A stretch of DNA of 64,000 nt from Dryomyza anilis. Its lineage: Eukaryota; Arthropoda; Insecta; Diptera; Dryomyzidae. Position numbers and translations under genes: made by a program. Location: the NCBI GenBank assembly GCA_951804985.1, contig OX638136.1:6203852-6267851 (forward strand), read 5' to 3'. Of this stretch, positions 33,954-45,537 are shown one piece after another (positions within the stretch are counted from its first letter, which is position 1; each line of letters begins with the position of its first letter). The notes under the pieces were generated by a model, which saw only the letters and a list, made by a program, of their open reading frames with translations, searched no databases and was not told where the DNA came from.

Positions 33954-34546
33954 ATTCAAATTTTCCAATACCTTTGGACGGCATTTTTAGAAGAGATTTT
34001 TTAATAAAACATATGTGCATACTCGATTATGAAACATTCACAATGACTGTTAATACAAAAAACAATGAGCTGGTGCTACCATTAGAAACCAATTTAGAAG
34101 AAGTAAAATGTATTAAGGTATCACCACGTTCAGAAGTAATACACCATTTAAATTTAAATCTTAAGGAAGACAGCGTAATCCTTAATGATGAAATAGCAAA
34201 GGGAGTTTATGTAGCTAATACAATAGTACCATGCAACGGCATATGCCATATTAAAATATTAAACACAACAGATGAAACTGTCGTTATCTCAGATATAACA
34301 ATAAAAACAGAACCATTATCTGAATATAGAATACTCGCCACACAAAGAACAAATAACAATGACACACGTTTTAAAAGGTTAATGAAATTGCTTAACATTT
34401 TAGGAAATGATGATAGTGCCAAAAAACAACTTCTAAACATTTTTGATGAATTTCAAAATGTGTTTCATTTAGAAGATGAGCCTCTGACCTCAAACGATTT
34501 CTATAATCTAAATATAATATTATCAGACAATAACCTGTTTATATAA
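33890..34546 (+). pseudogene. pol: protease end and connecting region of element D
   Basis: This frame completes the protease, with LDGIFRRDFL in place of the usual DGIxGRDxL (a Gly to Arg change in the flap-side motif). A 150-residue spacer with EDSVILNDEIAKGVYVAN follows and runs to a stop just before RT. Confidence 0.7.
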
Positions 34547-35036
34547 AAAATTATAGACTTCCGCATACACAGTATGATGAGATTAATACTCAAGTACAGA
34601 AACTATATAATGATTACATTATTGAAGACTCAATTAGTCCATACAATTCACCACTTTTACTAGTACCAAAAAATTCGAAAGATTCAATAAAATTGCGTTT
34701 TGTTGTAGATTTTAGAAAATTAAACACAAAAATTGGTAATGACAAATTTCCATTAACACGTATTGAAGATATATTAGACAAATTAGGTCGCGCAAAATAT
34801 TTTCAACCTTAGATATGACAAGTTCATTTCATCAAATAAGTTTAAACAAAGCGTCAAGACAATTGACTACATTTTCAACAAATAACGGACATTACCAGTT
34901 TAAAAGATTACCTTTTGGTTTAAAAATATCATCAAACAGCTTTCAAATAATGCTCACGATAGCATTAACAGGATTAGATTCCAATGCATTTTTATACGTA
35001 GACGATGTTTGGTTGAAGTTTTTCCAACCACAATGA
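34547..35036 (+). pseudogene. pol: reverse transcriptase of element D
   Basis: Finger and palm blocks are readable: LRFVVDFRKLN (~34694-34726), STLDMTSSFHQISL after a 1-nt frameshift near 34800, RLPFGLKISSNSFQ and catalytic YVDD (~34994-35005). The frame then runs into a stop at 35034. RLPFGLKIS and the later block RRFVAFCNYYRRFI suggest the 412/mdg1 group. Confidence 0.8.
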
Positions 35037-35376
35037 AAATTTAATTAAAGTCTTAGAAAGATTATAAAAGTATAATTCAAAATTAAATCCGTCCAAATGT
35101 AATTTTCTTAAAACAGAAGTGGTATATTTAGGACATTTAATCACACAAAACGGGATCAAAACTGACCCATCAAAATACAAAGTAATTAAAGAATATCCAA
35201 TTCCGAAAAACGCTGATGAAGTACGTAGATTTGTAGCTTTTTGCAATTACTATCGTAGATTTATAGCAAATTTTGCAAACATTGCGAAATGTTTAAATAC
35301 ACTTTTAAAAAAGAATCAACCATTCATCTGGTCAAAAGAATGCCAAGAAGCATTCGAAACACTAAAATCTAAATAA
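35037..35376 (+). pseudogene. pol: RT thumb and connection of element D
   Basis: Contains KLNPSKCNFLKTEVVYLGHLI (split by a stop near 35066) and RRFVAFCNYYRRFIANFANI. It ends at a frameshift at about 35374, in the block ETLKSK. Order and spacing are normal for Gypsy pol. Confidence 0.78.
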
Positions 35377-35801
35377 ATCCACCAATATTACAAAATCCTG
35401 ATTTTAACAAAACATTCATTCTTACAACGGACGCATCTGACTACGCGCTGGGTTCAATTTTGTCTCAAGGAGACATCGGTACAGATTTACTAATCTCATT
35501 TGCCAGCAAATCATTAAACAAACACGAAGTAAACAAACCAATAATCGAAAAAGAATTACTAGCTATACATTGGGGTATACATTTTTTCAGACCCTACCTT
35601 GTTGGTCAAAAATTTATTGTGGTAACAGACCACAGACCTTTAGTTTCACTATTTACACATAAAAACCCATCCTCAAAATTAACAAGAATAAGACTTGACC
35701 TATCAAGCTATGATTTTGAAATCATATACAAGCAAGACAAAATGAATACGAATGCAGATGCATTATCGCGAATTAAAATAGATTCAGAAATTTTAAAATA
35801 A
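35377..35801 (+). pseudogene. pol: RNase H of element D
   Basis: RNase H removes RNA from the RNA-DNA hybrid. Seen are TTDASDYALGSILSQ (first Asp), EKELLAIHW (Glu) and TDHRPLVSL (third Asp), and the end block NADALSRI. The catalytic residues are kept although the reading frame from RT is lost. Confidence 0.82.
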
Positions 35802-36203
35802 ATGATTCCAGTATCTACTGTAATCAAATCAACAACAAATGTGTTAGCAATTACAAGAAAAATGTCTGCTAAAGATAAAGCAGAAAAGGATAAATGCACT
35901 TCTCAACTTCACATGTGGGAATGCACATCCAACAATGACGTCAATAAAATAAGCAAATTAAAATTTATTATAGAACGCAATCGTAAAAAGTGTACAATTT
36001 TTATAGATAAAAATCTAAATACAATATTCGTAAGATGTAGTTATAATCCGCACAATCTAGATTGTACGCTGGAGAAACTATTATCACAAATGCGAAATGT
36101 AGATATAAATCAGTTAGCACTGAGCGTAGAAGATTCAATCTTCGATATTATAAAAAAAGATGTATTAAAGAAAAATACAATAAGCTGCATCAAGAAAAAT
36201 TAA
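35802..36203 (+). pseudogene. pol: RNase H-integrase linker of element D
   Basis: A 133-residue frame after the RNase H stop, in the same frame. It has no recognised motif. Such a tether region is usual between RNase H and integrase in this group. It overlaps the next frame by 142 nt. Confidence 0.5.
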
Positions 36204-36868
36204 ATGGCCAACAAAATAAAACGCGTTCAAAATTATCAATATTAATATATAAACCACCGAAAAAAATAACCGACACTATAACACAATATAAATTAATCGA
36301 AGAATTCCACAATGCACCTTATACAGGACATTTTGGAATAAGAAAAACAATTATAAAATTAAAACAAAGATATATTTGGAAAAATATGAATAAAATGGTA
36401 AAAAAGTACATATCACAATGTCATCTATACAATAAAAATAAACAAATAACACATACTAAAGAAAAATTAGTAATCACTGAAATTCCAAGTAAAACTTTTG
36501 AAATAGTAACAATCGATACCGTTGGACCGTTGCGTATGTCCAATGGATACCGATACATATTAACAATACAATGCGAGCTATCGAAATTCGTAGTAGCATA
36601 TCCAATGGAAACTAAAGACGCAAATACAGTTGCATCAACTATAGTAGAACAATTTATTTTGAAATACGGTTGTTTTAAATCGCTTAAATCAGATAGAGGT
36701 ACAGAATTTGTTAACGAAACTATGAAACAAGTTTGTAAAATATTAGATATTAGACAGATCTTTTCAACACCATATCATCATCAGACTGTAGGCACGATTG
36801 AAAGAAACCATAGAGTTTTAAACGAATTTTTACTTAATTTTTCACAAGATAATGAATGGGATAAGTGA
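36204..36868 (+). pseudogene. pol: integrase of element D
   Basis: The zinc-binding domain has the His pair in EEFHNAPYTGHFG, but the Cys pair reads CHLY instead of CxxC, so one zinc ligand is lost. The core has IDTVGP, SDRGTEF and VGTIERNH, giving the D, D and E of the catalytic triad. A stop at 36866 cuts the frame. Confidence 0.8.
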
Positions 36869-37302
36869 ATATCATATTATACTTTCTCTTATAACACAAC
36901 ACCGCATGTTGATACTAATTATACACCCTACGAACTTGTATTTGGCAAATTGACACAAATACCGAATGACACAATACACGACAACAACCGATTTACAATT
37001 CCGACCAATACGCAAACGAACTAAAAAAACGAATACAAATATCAACAGAAAAAGCTAAAAATTTAATTAATATCGCAAAACAACATAGAAAAGAGAGCTA
37101 TGATAAAAATGTAAAACCAATAAATTTGAAAATTGGAGAATTCGTATATATAAAACTAGAAAGTAGAAAAAAGCATGAAAGTCCATATAAAGGAGCATAT
37201 GAAATTATACAATGTAATGGAGTAAATTCAGTTGTAAATATTAATAGAAAATATAAAGAATTTCACAACAATAATTTAAAAAGAACAAATGAAATAATGT
37301 AA
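36869..37302 (+). pseudogene. pol: integrase C-terminus of element D
   Basis: Readable in pieces: YTPYELVFGKLT, a Lys-rich helix and a C-terminal block with KIGEFVYIKLESRKK and SPYKGAYEI, ending FHNNNLKRTNEIM at a stop (~37300). A 1-nt loss near 37020 breaks it. Confidence 0.65.
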
Positions 37303-37640
37303 ATATATACTTAATATTAAGTAATAAGTAATTAAACAAAAACTTATAATAAGGTATTACGTTATGAAAATTTATAAATTCAAAAATGTATAAATTTTAT
37401 CTTTTCGGTTAAGGGTGTAGTGTAATTATATTTTACACACATTATTATAACATTTGTCATACGTTGCATAAAAGCACTTTTTAAAGCTTTAACTATTCTA
37501 ATGCACGCAATGTAAATAACAATGATGCGTCGCTGCTTTGTTTCAAGCACTGCTTTGACTCGTTATTATTACGATCGCTACAATAACAATTGTATGCACA
37601 CGCGAGCATTGAACTTGCCGCGATCCCCTATGACTCACTA
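37303..37640 (+). other. 3' end of element D and unassigned sequence
   Basis: Non-coding. GGTTAAGGGTGTAGTGTAATTA near 37407-37428 could be a polypurine tract followed by the start of a 3' LTR, but no second LTR copy exists here to confirm it. The rest up to about 37640 is unassigned. Confidence 0.35.
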
Positions 37641-37995
37641 CTGCTTCCTCCGCCAAAGGCAACTGTTGAGCTACTGTGATGAGCTACTGTTGAGCTACTG
37701 TGATCTTATTCTTTGCTGTGACGCTAATGCTCAACACACTGTGTGGGGCAGCAGTAAATGCAACGCACGAGGTACCAGACTCCTTGACTTCATCATGACC
37801 TCCAATCTGAACATTCACAACACTGGTAATAAACTCACGTTTGTGACTGCTAGAAGACAGGAAGTGATTGACCTTACTTTGTCTAACTGTAGACTGAGAG
37901 AGTCAATCTTTAACTGGAAGGTTCTTAAAGAAGATTCTTTATCGGACCACAGGTATATCGAGTTTCAGACTGACCGAGAGGTGCTGCCCCTATGA
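37641..37995 (+). pseudogene. endonuclease end of a non-LTR retrotransposon (LOA/R1-like)
   Basis: The apurinic-type endonuclease nicks target DNA to start reverse transcription. Only its C-terminal half is here: CCDANAQHTVWGSSKCNARG, then LLDFIMTSNLNIHNTGN and the closing SDHRYIEF with the catalytic Asp-His pair. Near 37663-37702 a short duplication (GAGCTACTGT three times) marks the damaged left edge. With the RNase H domain downstream the element fits the LOA/I/R1 side of the non-LTR tree. Confidence 0.72.
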
Positions 37996-38002
37996 CGGTA
38001 AG

Positions 38003-38720
38003 AAACCCTAGAAAAACGAACTGGGCACGCTTCAGACATGAACTTGAGAATTCCCTAGCAGATTGGTCAAGTTTCTTAAAAGAGATCGAACTGCTCGACG
38101 GGACTCACTGCGGAGACCTGATGGCTCGTATAATGAGTCTAAGACTGAGGCACTCAGTGTCCTAGTTGAGACTCACTTTCCGGGAAATCAAATCCATATA
38201 GGGCCACTTTATAATCCCAGCGCTGGGGACTGCAATAACAACTCTAATGTGACAAAACATGACTGGCAGGTTGCCAGATTGGTTGTTTACGATGAAGCTG
38301 TCCAATACGCAGTGGCCTCTTTTGATGGCTTCAAGTCACCTGGACCGGATGGCATCTATCCAGTCATTCTACAGGAAGGTATAACTCAATTGCTACCATG
38401 CCTAAAGAAAATCTTTAGAGCAAGTCTCGCATGGGCATACATTCCGACATCCTGGCGTTTAGTTAAAGTAGCCTTCATTCCTAAAGTTGGAAGAGAAGAC
38501 TATTCCATAGCCAAGAGCTTCAGACCCATTAGTATGATGTCCTTTATACTAAAGTGTCTAGAAAGACTAGTTGAGTTGCACATCAGGAAAATATCGCTGT
38601 CAAGGTACCCACTATCATCAAGACAACATGCCCACCAACGTGGAAAATCCTGTGAAACAGCATTGCAACATCTGGTTGGCCGGATCGAGGCGTTCTCTCC
38701 CCCCTGTTCTGGTGTATGCT
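38003..38720 (+). pseudogene. reverse transcriptase of the LOA/R1-like element, catalytic core deleted
   Basis: After a linker (VRNPRKTNWARFRHEL, then a frameshift near 38070) the RT has SPGPDGIYPVILQ, WRLVKVAFIPKVG, FRPISMMSFILKCLERLV and QHAHQRGKSCETALQHLV. These are RT blocks 0 to 3 of non-LTR elements. The block with the catalytic (F/Y)xDD is missing: at about 38715 the sequence jumps straight to LVNDLCVKTQNSLNRI, a later block in another frame. The enzyme is therefore inactive. Confidence 0.82.
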
Positions 38721-39969
38721 GGTTGACTCTCTGGTCAACGATCTCTGTGTTAAAACACAAAACTCATTGAACAGAATTGACAGCTCGTGTACTGCAAACG
38801 GATTTTCCGGCAACCCTCACAAAACAGGGATTGTTCTCTTCACTAGGAAAAGAATAATGACAGGATTATCTCTACCAGTACTTAAGGGTGTCACTATTCC
38901 TCTGTCTAACGAAGTAAAATATCTGGGCTTAACTCTAGATAGTAAACTACTTTGGACAAAACATGTTGAAAATAAAATTTCGCGAGCATTGAATGCTTTC
39001 TGGCAATGCAGAGGAATTTTTGGGAAGACATGGGGACTATCGCCGAGCAAAACCTTATGGATTTACACGGCAATGAAAAGACCGACGATATCATATGCAT
39101 CGGTAGTCTGGTGGAACAAGCTGTCGCGAAAATGCGTGACAACTAGTCTTGCCAAGATTCAGAGAACCGTGTGTCTGGGTGTTACGGGTGCCTTTCCCAC
39201 TACACCTGGTCCAGCACTGAATGCAATCTTAAACCTACCACCACTTGACATCTTCATCAGAGGCGAAGCCATGAAAGACTGCTGGAGACTAAAACGAGGT
39301 GGTTTCTGGTTTAATGTTCCCTGGAATATCTCTGACATTGCACTTGACACTCCATTAGACACCTGTCTACTGGAGATGCCCTCTGATGCAATGATAACAG
39401 AAATATTACCAAGACGAAATTTTGAGGTCTGCCAACCTGACATTCAAGACTGGCTAACGCTTGACTGTGAGCCAGGTAGAGGGTCACACCGCATTTTCAC
39501 AGACGGCTCCAGAACCGATCAGGGATCTGGTGCTGGAGTGTTTGTGGAACCGGATGACCGCAGACTTCACTTCGCCTTAGGTGACAATGCCTCGGTATTT
39601 CAAGCTGAAGTCTATGCCATACGTATGGCTATGGACTACATTGCGGATAATAGATGGCAAAACAGGGCTATATCAGTTTGCAGCGATAGTCAGGCTGTTC
39701 TTATGGCTTTTAACAACCAGGTCATGACATCCAAAATTGTACGTCAATGCAGATCACGTCTCAATTGTGTTGATAAATACAATACACTGAAACTGATTTG
39801 TGTGCCGGGCCATAAAGAAGTTTCGGGCAATGAAACATCTGACGAACTAGCACGTGCTGGATCTGAGGATAATACATTTGGACCAGAACCTGTGCTTGGA
39901 CTACCTGCATCTACGGGAAAATTCGTCATCAGCTCTTGGGTCGCCTCTGCACACAAGAGCAGATGCTGA
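38716..39969 (+). pseudogene. RT thumb and RNase H of the LOA/R1-like element
   Basis: 417 residues. The first ~200 cover the late RT and thumb (NPHKTGIVLFTRKR, VKYLGLTLDSKLLW, ISYASVVWWNKL). Then comes a type I RNase H: FTDGSRTDQGSGAG, FQAEVYAI, CSDSQAVL and GHKEVSGNETSDELAR, giving the acidic D-E-D-D residues. An RNase H downstream of RT is found in only some non-LTR clades, such as LOA and I. A frameshift at about 39940 separates the C-terminal zinc region. Confidence 0.82.
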
Positions 39970-40319
39970 ATGAGACGAAATGCAGATACTCCAAGCTCAT
40001 GACACCGACGATAACCAAAAGATCGGCCTCGTTTCCACTTTCCTTAAGTAGAAAGGAGTACAGAAAACTGACGGGACTTCTAACGGGACACAACGCATGT
40101 GAAAAACACATGAACGCAATCGGCCTGGCCGAAAGCGCATTATGTTCTGCCTGCTACGAAGAAACTGGCACCACAGAGCACTATCTCTGTTACTGTCCAG
40201 CATTTTCTATAATTAGAAGGCAGATCTTTGGCACAGACGTGATGAGAGAGGATCAGCTTCACTCTCTATCACACACTAGCCTTCTTAGATTCAATAATGA
40301 ATATAAGAAGTATCATTAA
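39936..40319 (+). pseudogene. C-terminal zinc-knuckle region of the LOA/R1-like element
   Basis: Holds LTGLLTGHNACEKHM and the Cys-rich motif CSACYEETGTTEHYLCYC (CX2C, H, C), typical for the C-terminus of such non-LTR Pol proteins. It ends with a natural-looking stop at 40317. Confidence 0.75.
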
Positions 40320-40410
40320 AAACCAGGGAACTGGGTCACAGCACAATGGATATAACCCTGTCTGAGTGCTGTGGCTCTATTTTTTATCCCACATTAATTT
40401 AAAAAAAAAA
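40320..40410 (+). other. 3' untranslated end of the LOA/R1-like element
   Basis: The end block CCAGGGAACTGGGTCACAGC and CTGAGTGCTGTGGCTC is followed by an A-run at 40401-40410, the likely 3' end of the inserted copy. Confidence 0.6.
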
Positions 40411-42110
40411 CGTACAGTTTAATAATACTTCTAGTACCGTTAAAAATATAATGTTTATGTTGTTACATTTAAATCATGAGTTGGTTAATAAAATGTATAA
40501 AAATAAAGTAAAATTAAGAATTGGTCAACAATTATATTTTGTACTGGGGTTGCATGCGTAGAATTGAAGTCGACTGCACACAGTGGAACACAGAATTTTA
40601 AGTATGATTTAAAAATTTATATTGTTATTTATTATTGTATACTTTATATAAGAACGATTAATGTATAGTATAAATAATATTGTATATATAAATATAGCTT
40701 AAGTAAACTTTTCGATCATTTTTGACAATATCTTGAGTTCACATAAGCGTAATTTAGTTAGCCCATTAATGTTTTGAAAATCTTAATATGAGTAGTAAAA
40801 AACAATATAATCTATTTGACGGAGTGTGCCCGGGACGTTTTGTAAATGAAAAATAATCATAACAGGCGAATATTTATTCATAACTTGTGTTTCATATTGT
40901 ATATTAATTTTATTAAAGCGCAATTGACGCCAGTTGTGTAAATCCACTATAGAACATATAAGTGAATAAAGTGAAAAATGTGTCATTTGAAAATTAATAT
41001 TAATTTATACAAACAAATAAGTTGAAGTGATGTATTTTTCCACTGATTTTTTATGTTCTTTTTCTTCCTAATGTTCCTTTTCCATTGACGTATTATATTT
41101 ATTACATCTATGAAATTTTAATCATGAATTATGAATAATAATTTGTTCCCGAATCTATTCCAATTACTTATGAATATATTATACATATGAGTAAACATGA
41201 GTAAACAAACGCATGATTTTATACAATTAATCATAATAATTGATTTTTTACTATTATCATATAAAATGAATAAGTACCAAATCATTATGATTACTTATTC
41301 TTGCCTGGATATCAGAGCTGTGAAAGATTGAATATTTTTTGGATTGAATTCATTTGCAAATCCACGAAAATTACTTCAATTCATTTACCTGATTTAAAAA
41401 AAGAAAATCACAAATCTTTTTAATGAAATAGATTGCAATCTTTTTCAATTCATTTGTTAATATATTATTAGATTTAAATCAATAAATGAAAATATTTTTA
41501 AAATCTTTATTTAAATCATTAACAGATTGAATCATCTTAAGTTCCAATCACCTTTCAAGTCATTGGATTACTAGAAATATTGAGGAAGATCTTTGAATCG
41601 AATCACAAGATTTTGCAATCATTTTTAATTCAGCGATTATATCATCTGTTCATTTTAGTCTTAAGATTGAATCATAAAAACCTGCAATCAGTTTTCAAGC
41701 CAAATGATTCAATCCCAAAAATAAAAAAATATTTGTTGCTGCATAAACGACTGAAATGCAAAAGATTTTGCAATCACTTTGCTCAAATCATTTTTCTCAC
41801 TCAAGACTTGAAGCAAAACGCACTCAAATCATTTTTTAACACTCAAGATTTGAGGTAAAACAAATTTAAATCTTTAGTTATTTGAAAAATTTCGATTTAC
41901 TTTTTTAAATCTTTGTGATTTAAACAAAAAGAACTCAAAGTCTTTGACAATTTAAAAAATATGTATTGATGCATTCTTGTTAAAAGAAGTAGTAAGCTTC
42001 AAATAGTTGTTTTTGTTTAGAAAGGCAGTATTATAAATTTAATAAACCATATATTAGCATATATTGGGGTTCAGAATGGTGTAGTGCACGCGCAAGCCAG
42101 TAACCGACTT
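40411..42110. other. AT-rich sequence without genes
   Basis: No gene or element end recognised from 40411 to about 41320. The part 41320-41960 is listed separately as a low-order repeat. The open frame 41580-41858 comes from that repeat. Confidence 0.5.
41320..41960. repeat. degenerate short-motif repeat (AAATCATTT / GATTGAATC)
   Basis: Motifs such as GATTGAATC, GATTGCAATC, TTGCAATC and AAATCATTTTT recur every 20-60 bp in both orientations without a fixed period. This looks like a decayed satellite or a simple-sequence-rich stretch. Confidence 0.5.
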
Positions 42111-42229
42111 CTGTTAGTTGCCATAGCCTCTCCTACACAATTCCTAGTCTCCTAGGACAGGGCTGCTCTAAACAGGCATCCTGTGACATTTAATACAGCG
42201 GCCATGCGGAGAGCCATGAATTTGGTTGT

Positions 42230-42919
42230 GGATTTGTAGTCGGCAAGAGACTCCGCCACCTTGTCTCTAGGTTCACACCCGTGAACGAACGACTAGCCAC
42301 AATCCGCAGCAAGGCTAAATACTTCTATATCAGCCTAATTTGTGCGCACGCTCCGACGAATGAGAAGGACGATGAAACTAAAGAGACTTTTTATGAGCAC
42401 CTCGACGAAGCCTATGAGCACTGCCCCCGTCACGACATCAAAATTGTAATTGGCGACTTAAATGCCAAAGTGGGACATGAGGGTATCTTTGGTTCAACGG
42501 TTGGACAATTCAGCCTCCACGACAATATCTCCGACAATGGAATGAGGGTGATCGACTTCGCCGTAGCACGAAACATGGTAATTAGATTCAAGCATCTCAA
42601 TATTCACAAGGCCACGTGGCGGTCACCCAATCAGAACACGCGCAACCAAATTGATCATGTTGTGATTGACGGATGGCACGCTTCTAGTGTGATGGATGTA
42701 CGCTCGATCCGAAATGCCAACATCGACTCGGATCACTTCCTTGTAGCAGCCAAGATTCGCACACGCTTATGCGCTGCGAAAAACGCTCGAAAACCCACGC
42801 AAAGAAAGCTATACGTCAGTAAGCTGCACACTCAACAGACCGAACAAGCCTATGCCGCTCGACTCTCACACCTGCTTGCCCAAAGCACTCCCCCTCTCGA
42901 TGATATATGCGCGCTGTGA
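42230..42919 (+). pseudogene. endonuclease of an RTE-like non-LTR retrotransposon
   Basis: From GFVVGKRLRHLVSRF (42230) the frame is open into the listed ATG/GTG start at 42281. It has ICAHAPTNEKDD, IVIGDLNAKVG (catalytic Asp and Asn), HKATWRSPNQNTRNQIDHVVID and NIDSDHFLVAAK (Asp-His pair), i.e. most of an AP-type endonuclease. Similar sequences are often annotated in animal genomes as 'craniofacial development protein 2-like', which are RTE-clade elements; that link is from memory. The first half of the domain is decayed (42110-42230) and the frame stops at 42917. Confidence 0.8.
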
Positions 42920-43430
42920 ACACACGTCTCGCTCAATGCGTACTGCTGCCGAAGACGTGCTTAAATTCCAACGCCCACTACGGAACAAGTTTATGACGAA
43001 GAGTGTCGCGCAGCCACTGCAGAGAAAGACGCTGCATATAGAGCCACCCTGCAGTCGGTAGTTACGCGAGACGCAAAGGAGCGTTACAGAGAGAAGAGGA
43101 AGGAGGAGAGACATCTTTTTAGGCGCAAGAAAAGAGAATTAGAAAGACGCGAGTCTGAAGATATTGAGATGTATGGCGACAGGAACGAGGTTCGAAAATT
43201 CTTTCAGAAGATAAGACGCCTGACTGGAGGTTTAAAGACCGGGCCCTCTTCCTGTCAGGGAATCTTGTAACAGATGTCCAGGGTACACTGAGATTATGGA
43301 GAGAACACTTCTCCAATCTTCTAGCATGCGATGATGACACCTATTCCGCTGATAAAGAAAACAGCTTGACAAGTTCTAACGAGCGTATTATGTGAAAGAC
43401 TGAAGCCCATCGTCAACAGACGTCTTGATA
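42920..43430 (+). pseudogene. endonuclease-RT linker and RT scrap of the RTE-like element
   Basis: Frames with KERYREKRKEERHLFRRKKRE (about 43076-43140) and VQGTLRLWREHFSNLL (about 43275-43325) are the basic linker before RT. Then the sequence jumps to ERIMxKTEAHRQQT (about 43381-43415), a relic of an RT block, and ends. Most of RT is deleted. Confidence 0.68.
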
Positions 43431-43981
43431 ATTTCAATCCCAGGAAATTTTATTTTCACTTTTACTTTTAAAATGTAATATTTAAGTTGACACTTTTTTA
43501 CACTATTGGATTTTCTTAATTGTTGTGGACAAATCGAACGTAAGGAAAAAGTACGCTATTATCCTTTTTTATAGTAGTCAAATGTCGAAATAACTCAAGA
43601 TTTTTGTTGCAAATGTCCAAGAAATCAGGATGTTTGCTATCAGTCAACTGTAAAAATCTCAATTATCATTGCTGTTGTGGCAAACATCTCGTAACTATCT
43701 GCATATATGTTATATTTAAAAAATATTAATAGTTTCGCTGCAACTTTATTGATACTTATAGGATGTTTGAATATTTGCTACAAGGCGTAAATTTAAACAG
43801 ATAGTTGCAGCAAGACTTTTACAAACATCTTGTTTTCTTAGTGTATATAATGTTAATATTTTTAATTTCCTGAGGAGTGCGCCGGTTTAAAATTAGTATA
43901 ATGAGAGGTATTGTAAATACTCAGTTGTAAAATTTGAGATGTTTAAATTCACAATTAAAACGTAAATTCACAATTAAAACC
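43431..43981. other. AT-rich sequence without genes
   Basis: No coding pattern. Two copies of AAATTCACAATTAAAAC lie side by side at about 43947-43980. Element identity unknown. Confidence 0.5.
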
Positions 43982-44925
43982 CACACGTGGTGGTTATCTT
44001 GACGTGGTGTGGGGGCTTAAGTTACAATGACTTAATGAGGCTAAGCTGACGGAAGCTTTTTAAAGTTTCTGATATGGTCACCCTTGTCAGACAGGCTTGT
44101 GATGAGTAATGAACTAAATACTACCATAGTCTTTTTTATTGGTGGGGTGGTAGACTCTAAAGAAACCCTACACCACCGCGATGGGTCAACATAAAGATTT
44201 AACTACTCCAGGTGGTACCCACAAAAGTGGCAATCCACCGGCTTCGGCGGCTGAGGCAAGGATTCTGGAGACCTCAATCCACGCAACCAACCCTGGTACG
44301 ATGAACCTTTCTGCGCCTGTAGCAGATAGTTCATCGTGCGCCTCCATCTCCCAAATTTATGAGACAGCTAGGAATCTAGAGGAAGATAACGACAACGCAG
44401 CGGTTCCCGTACCAGTAGAGGAAAGTGTCGGTTCGGCTATGCCTACGACTAACCCTCCACTGTATGGCTGCTCGACAGTGTTGTTTCCGCGATAGATCGG
44501 TGGAGGTTACTCCGACTGAAGCCGGACCATCCGCTGTTGCTGTGGTGGCTGCCAATGCACCTGAGAAGCGCAATGGCAAGAAGTTTAAAACCTTCACCGC
44601 TACTGCGAAACCCCGTAACTCCCAGAACTCGACAGTTTCCAGTGATATTGCTTCCACAAGCAAGAACACTGGTGCTTCATGTTCCGGATCGGCTGCGGAT
44701 GAACTGCCTTCAACATCCACTGGCAGAGGTAGGCTAGCAGTATCATATCGTGATGCTGCTCGCAAAGCTCTTCCGGTTGCGATTATTGGCAAATTGGGGA
44801 AGGAGCCAAAGATGAATGATGCAGAAGTAAAACACTGCACCGATAATCTTTGGCGGCTAGTCAGCACCGGCGGTGTCAGTGCAAACGGAAAAGTCTATGA
44901 GACGAGTGATGGCATCATGGTCTGG
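43982..44925 (+). pseudogene. probable ORF1 (gag-like) of a non-LTR retrotransposon, 5' part
   Basis: A GC-richer block with a 5' leader (43982-44180) and a Ser/Thr/Ala-rich frame from 44181, shifted near 44465 into the frame that ends at 44985. The later part has VSYRDAARKALPVAIIGKLG and MNDAEVKHCTDNLWRLV. Low-complexity N-terminus plus such a block fits ORF1 of LOA/R1-type elements; it may be the front part of the same family as 37641-40410. No zinc knuckle remains because the sequence is cut by element A' at about 44926. Confidence 0.45.
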
Positions 44926-45268
44926 GCCACTCCTTTACTGCAACTATTTTCTTCTTTCTTGAAAAGTGAGAATTTTTTGGGCTAAGTTGTAGACCCGCAT
45001 TTTTCAATCGAAGGAATACTTCCTCTAGATTTCTTAGATGTTCGTTGAAATCCTTGCCCATAACAATGATGTCATCAAGGTATACTAGGCATGTTTTCCA
45101 GTGTAAACCTTTTAATATGTGCTCCATTAACCGCTCAAATGTTGTTGGGGCATTGCATAGTCCAAATGGCATTACCAAAAATTTCCATAGTCCATCTCCA
45201 GTACTGAATGCGGTCTTCTCTCGATCTTTTTTATCGATTTCTACTTGCCAATAACCGCTTGACATCAT
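44926..45268 (-). pseudogene. pol: reverse transcriptase palm of element A'
   Basis: Contains SGYWQVEIDKKDREKTAFST, MPFGLCNAPTTFERLM and catalytic YLDD in CLVYLDDIIVMG. Near the end, after SPKNSHFSRKK, about 20 residues are deleted and the frame resumes with AVKEWPRP, the start of the next RT block. The MPFGLCNAPTTFERLM type fits mdg3-like elements. Confidence 0.82.
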
Positions 45269-45537
45269 TAAGTTTTCGGTAATTAACGCAGAACCGAGTA
45301 CTACAGTCCTTCTTTTTCATCAATATTACTGGTGAAATCCATGGACTCTCAGATGGTTCCACCACGCCATTTGTGTGCATTTCTTCAACCAAATGTGATA
45401 CTTCGTCTCTTTTCGCAAGTGGTACCCTTCTTGGTGCTTGACGAATTGGGTTAGAATCAGAAGTGTCTATTCGATGTTTTACAATGGAAGTTCTGCCATC
45501 CTTTTGGCCCTTTTCAGCAAATATTCACCGATATTTG
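45269..45537 (-). pseudogene. pol: RT finger region of element A'
   Basis: Not one open frame, but readable: IRQAPRRVPLAKRDEV, EEMHTNGVVEPSESPWISP and CVNYRKLN. After NYRKLN the sequence jumps to SGYWQVE, losing the first catalytic Asp. Confidence 0.68.

Noticed and set aside
42281..42919. A host gene of the 'craniofacial development protein 2-like' type
   Set aside because: The motifs are those of an AP-type endonuclease of RTE elements, followed by a linker and an RT scrap; it is a transposon fragment.
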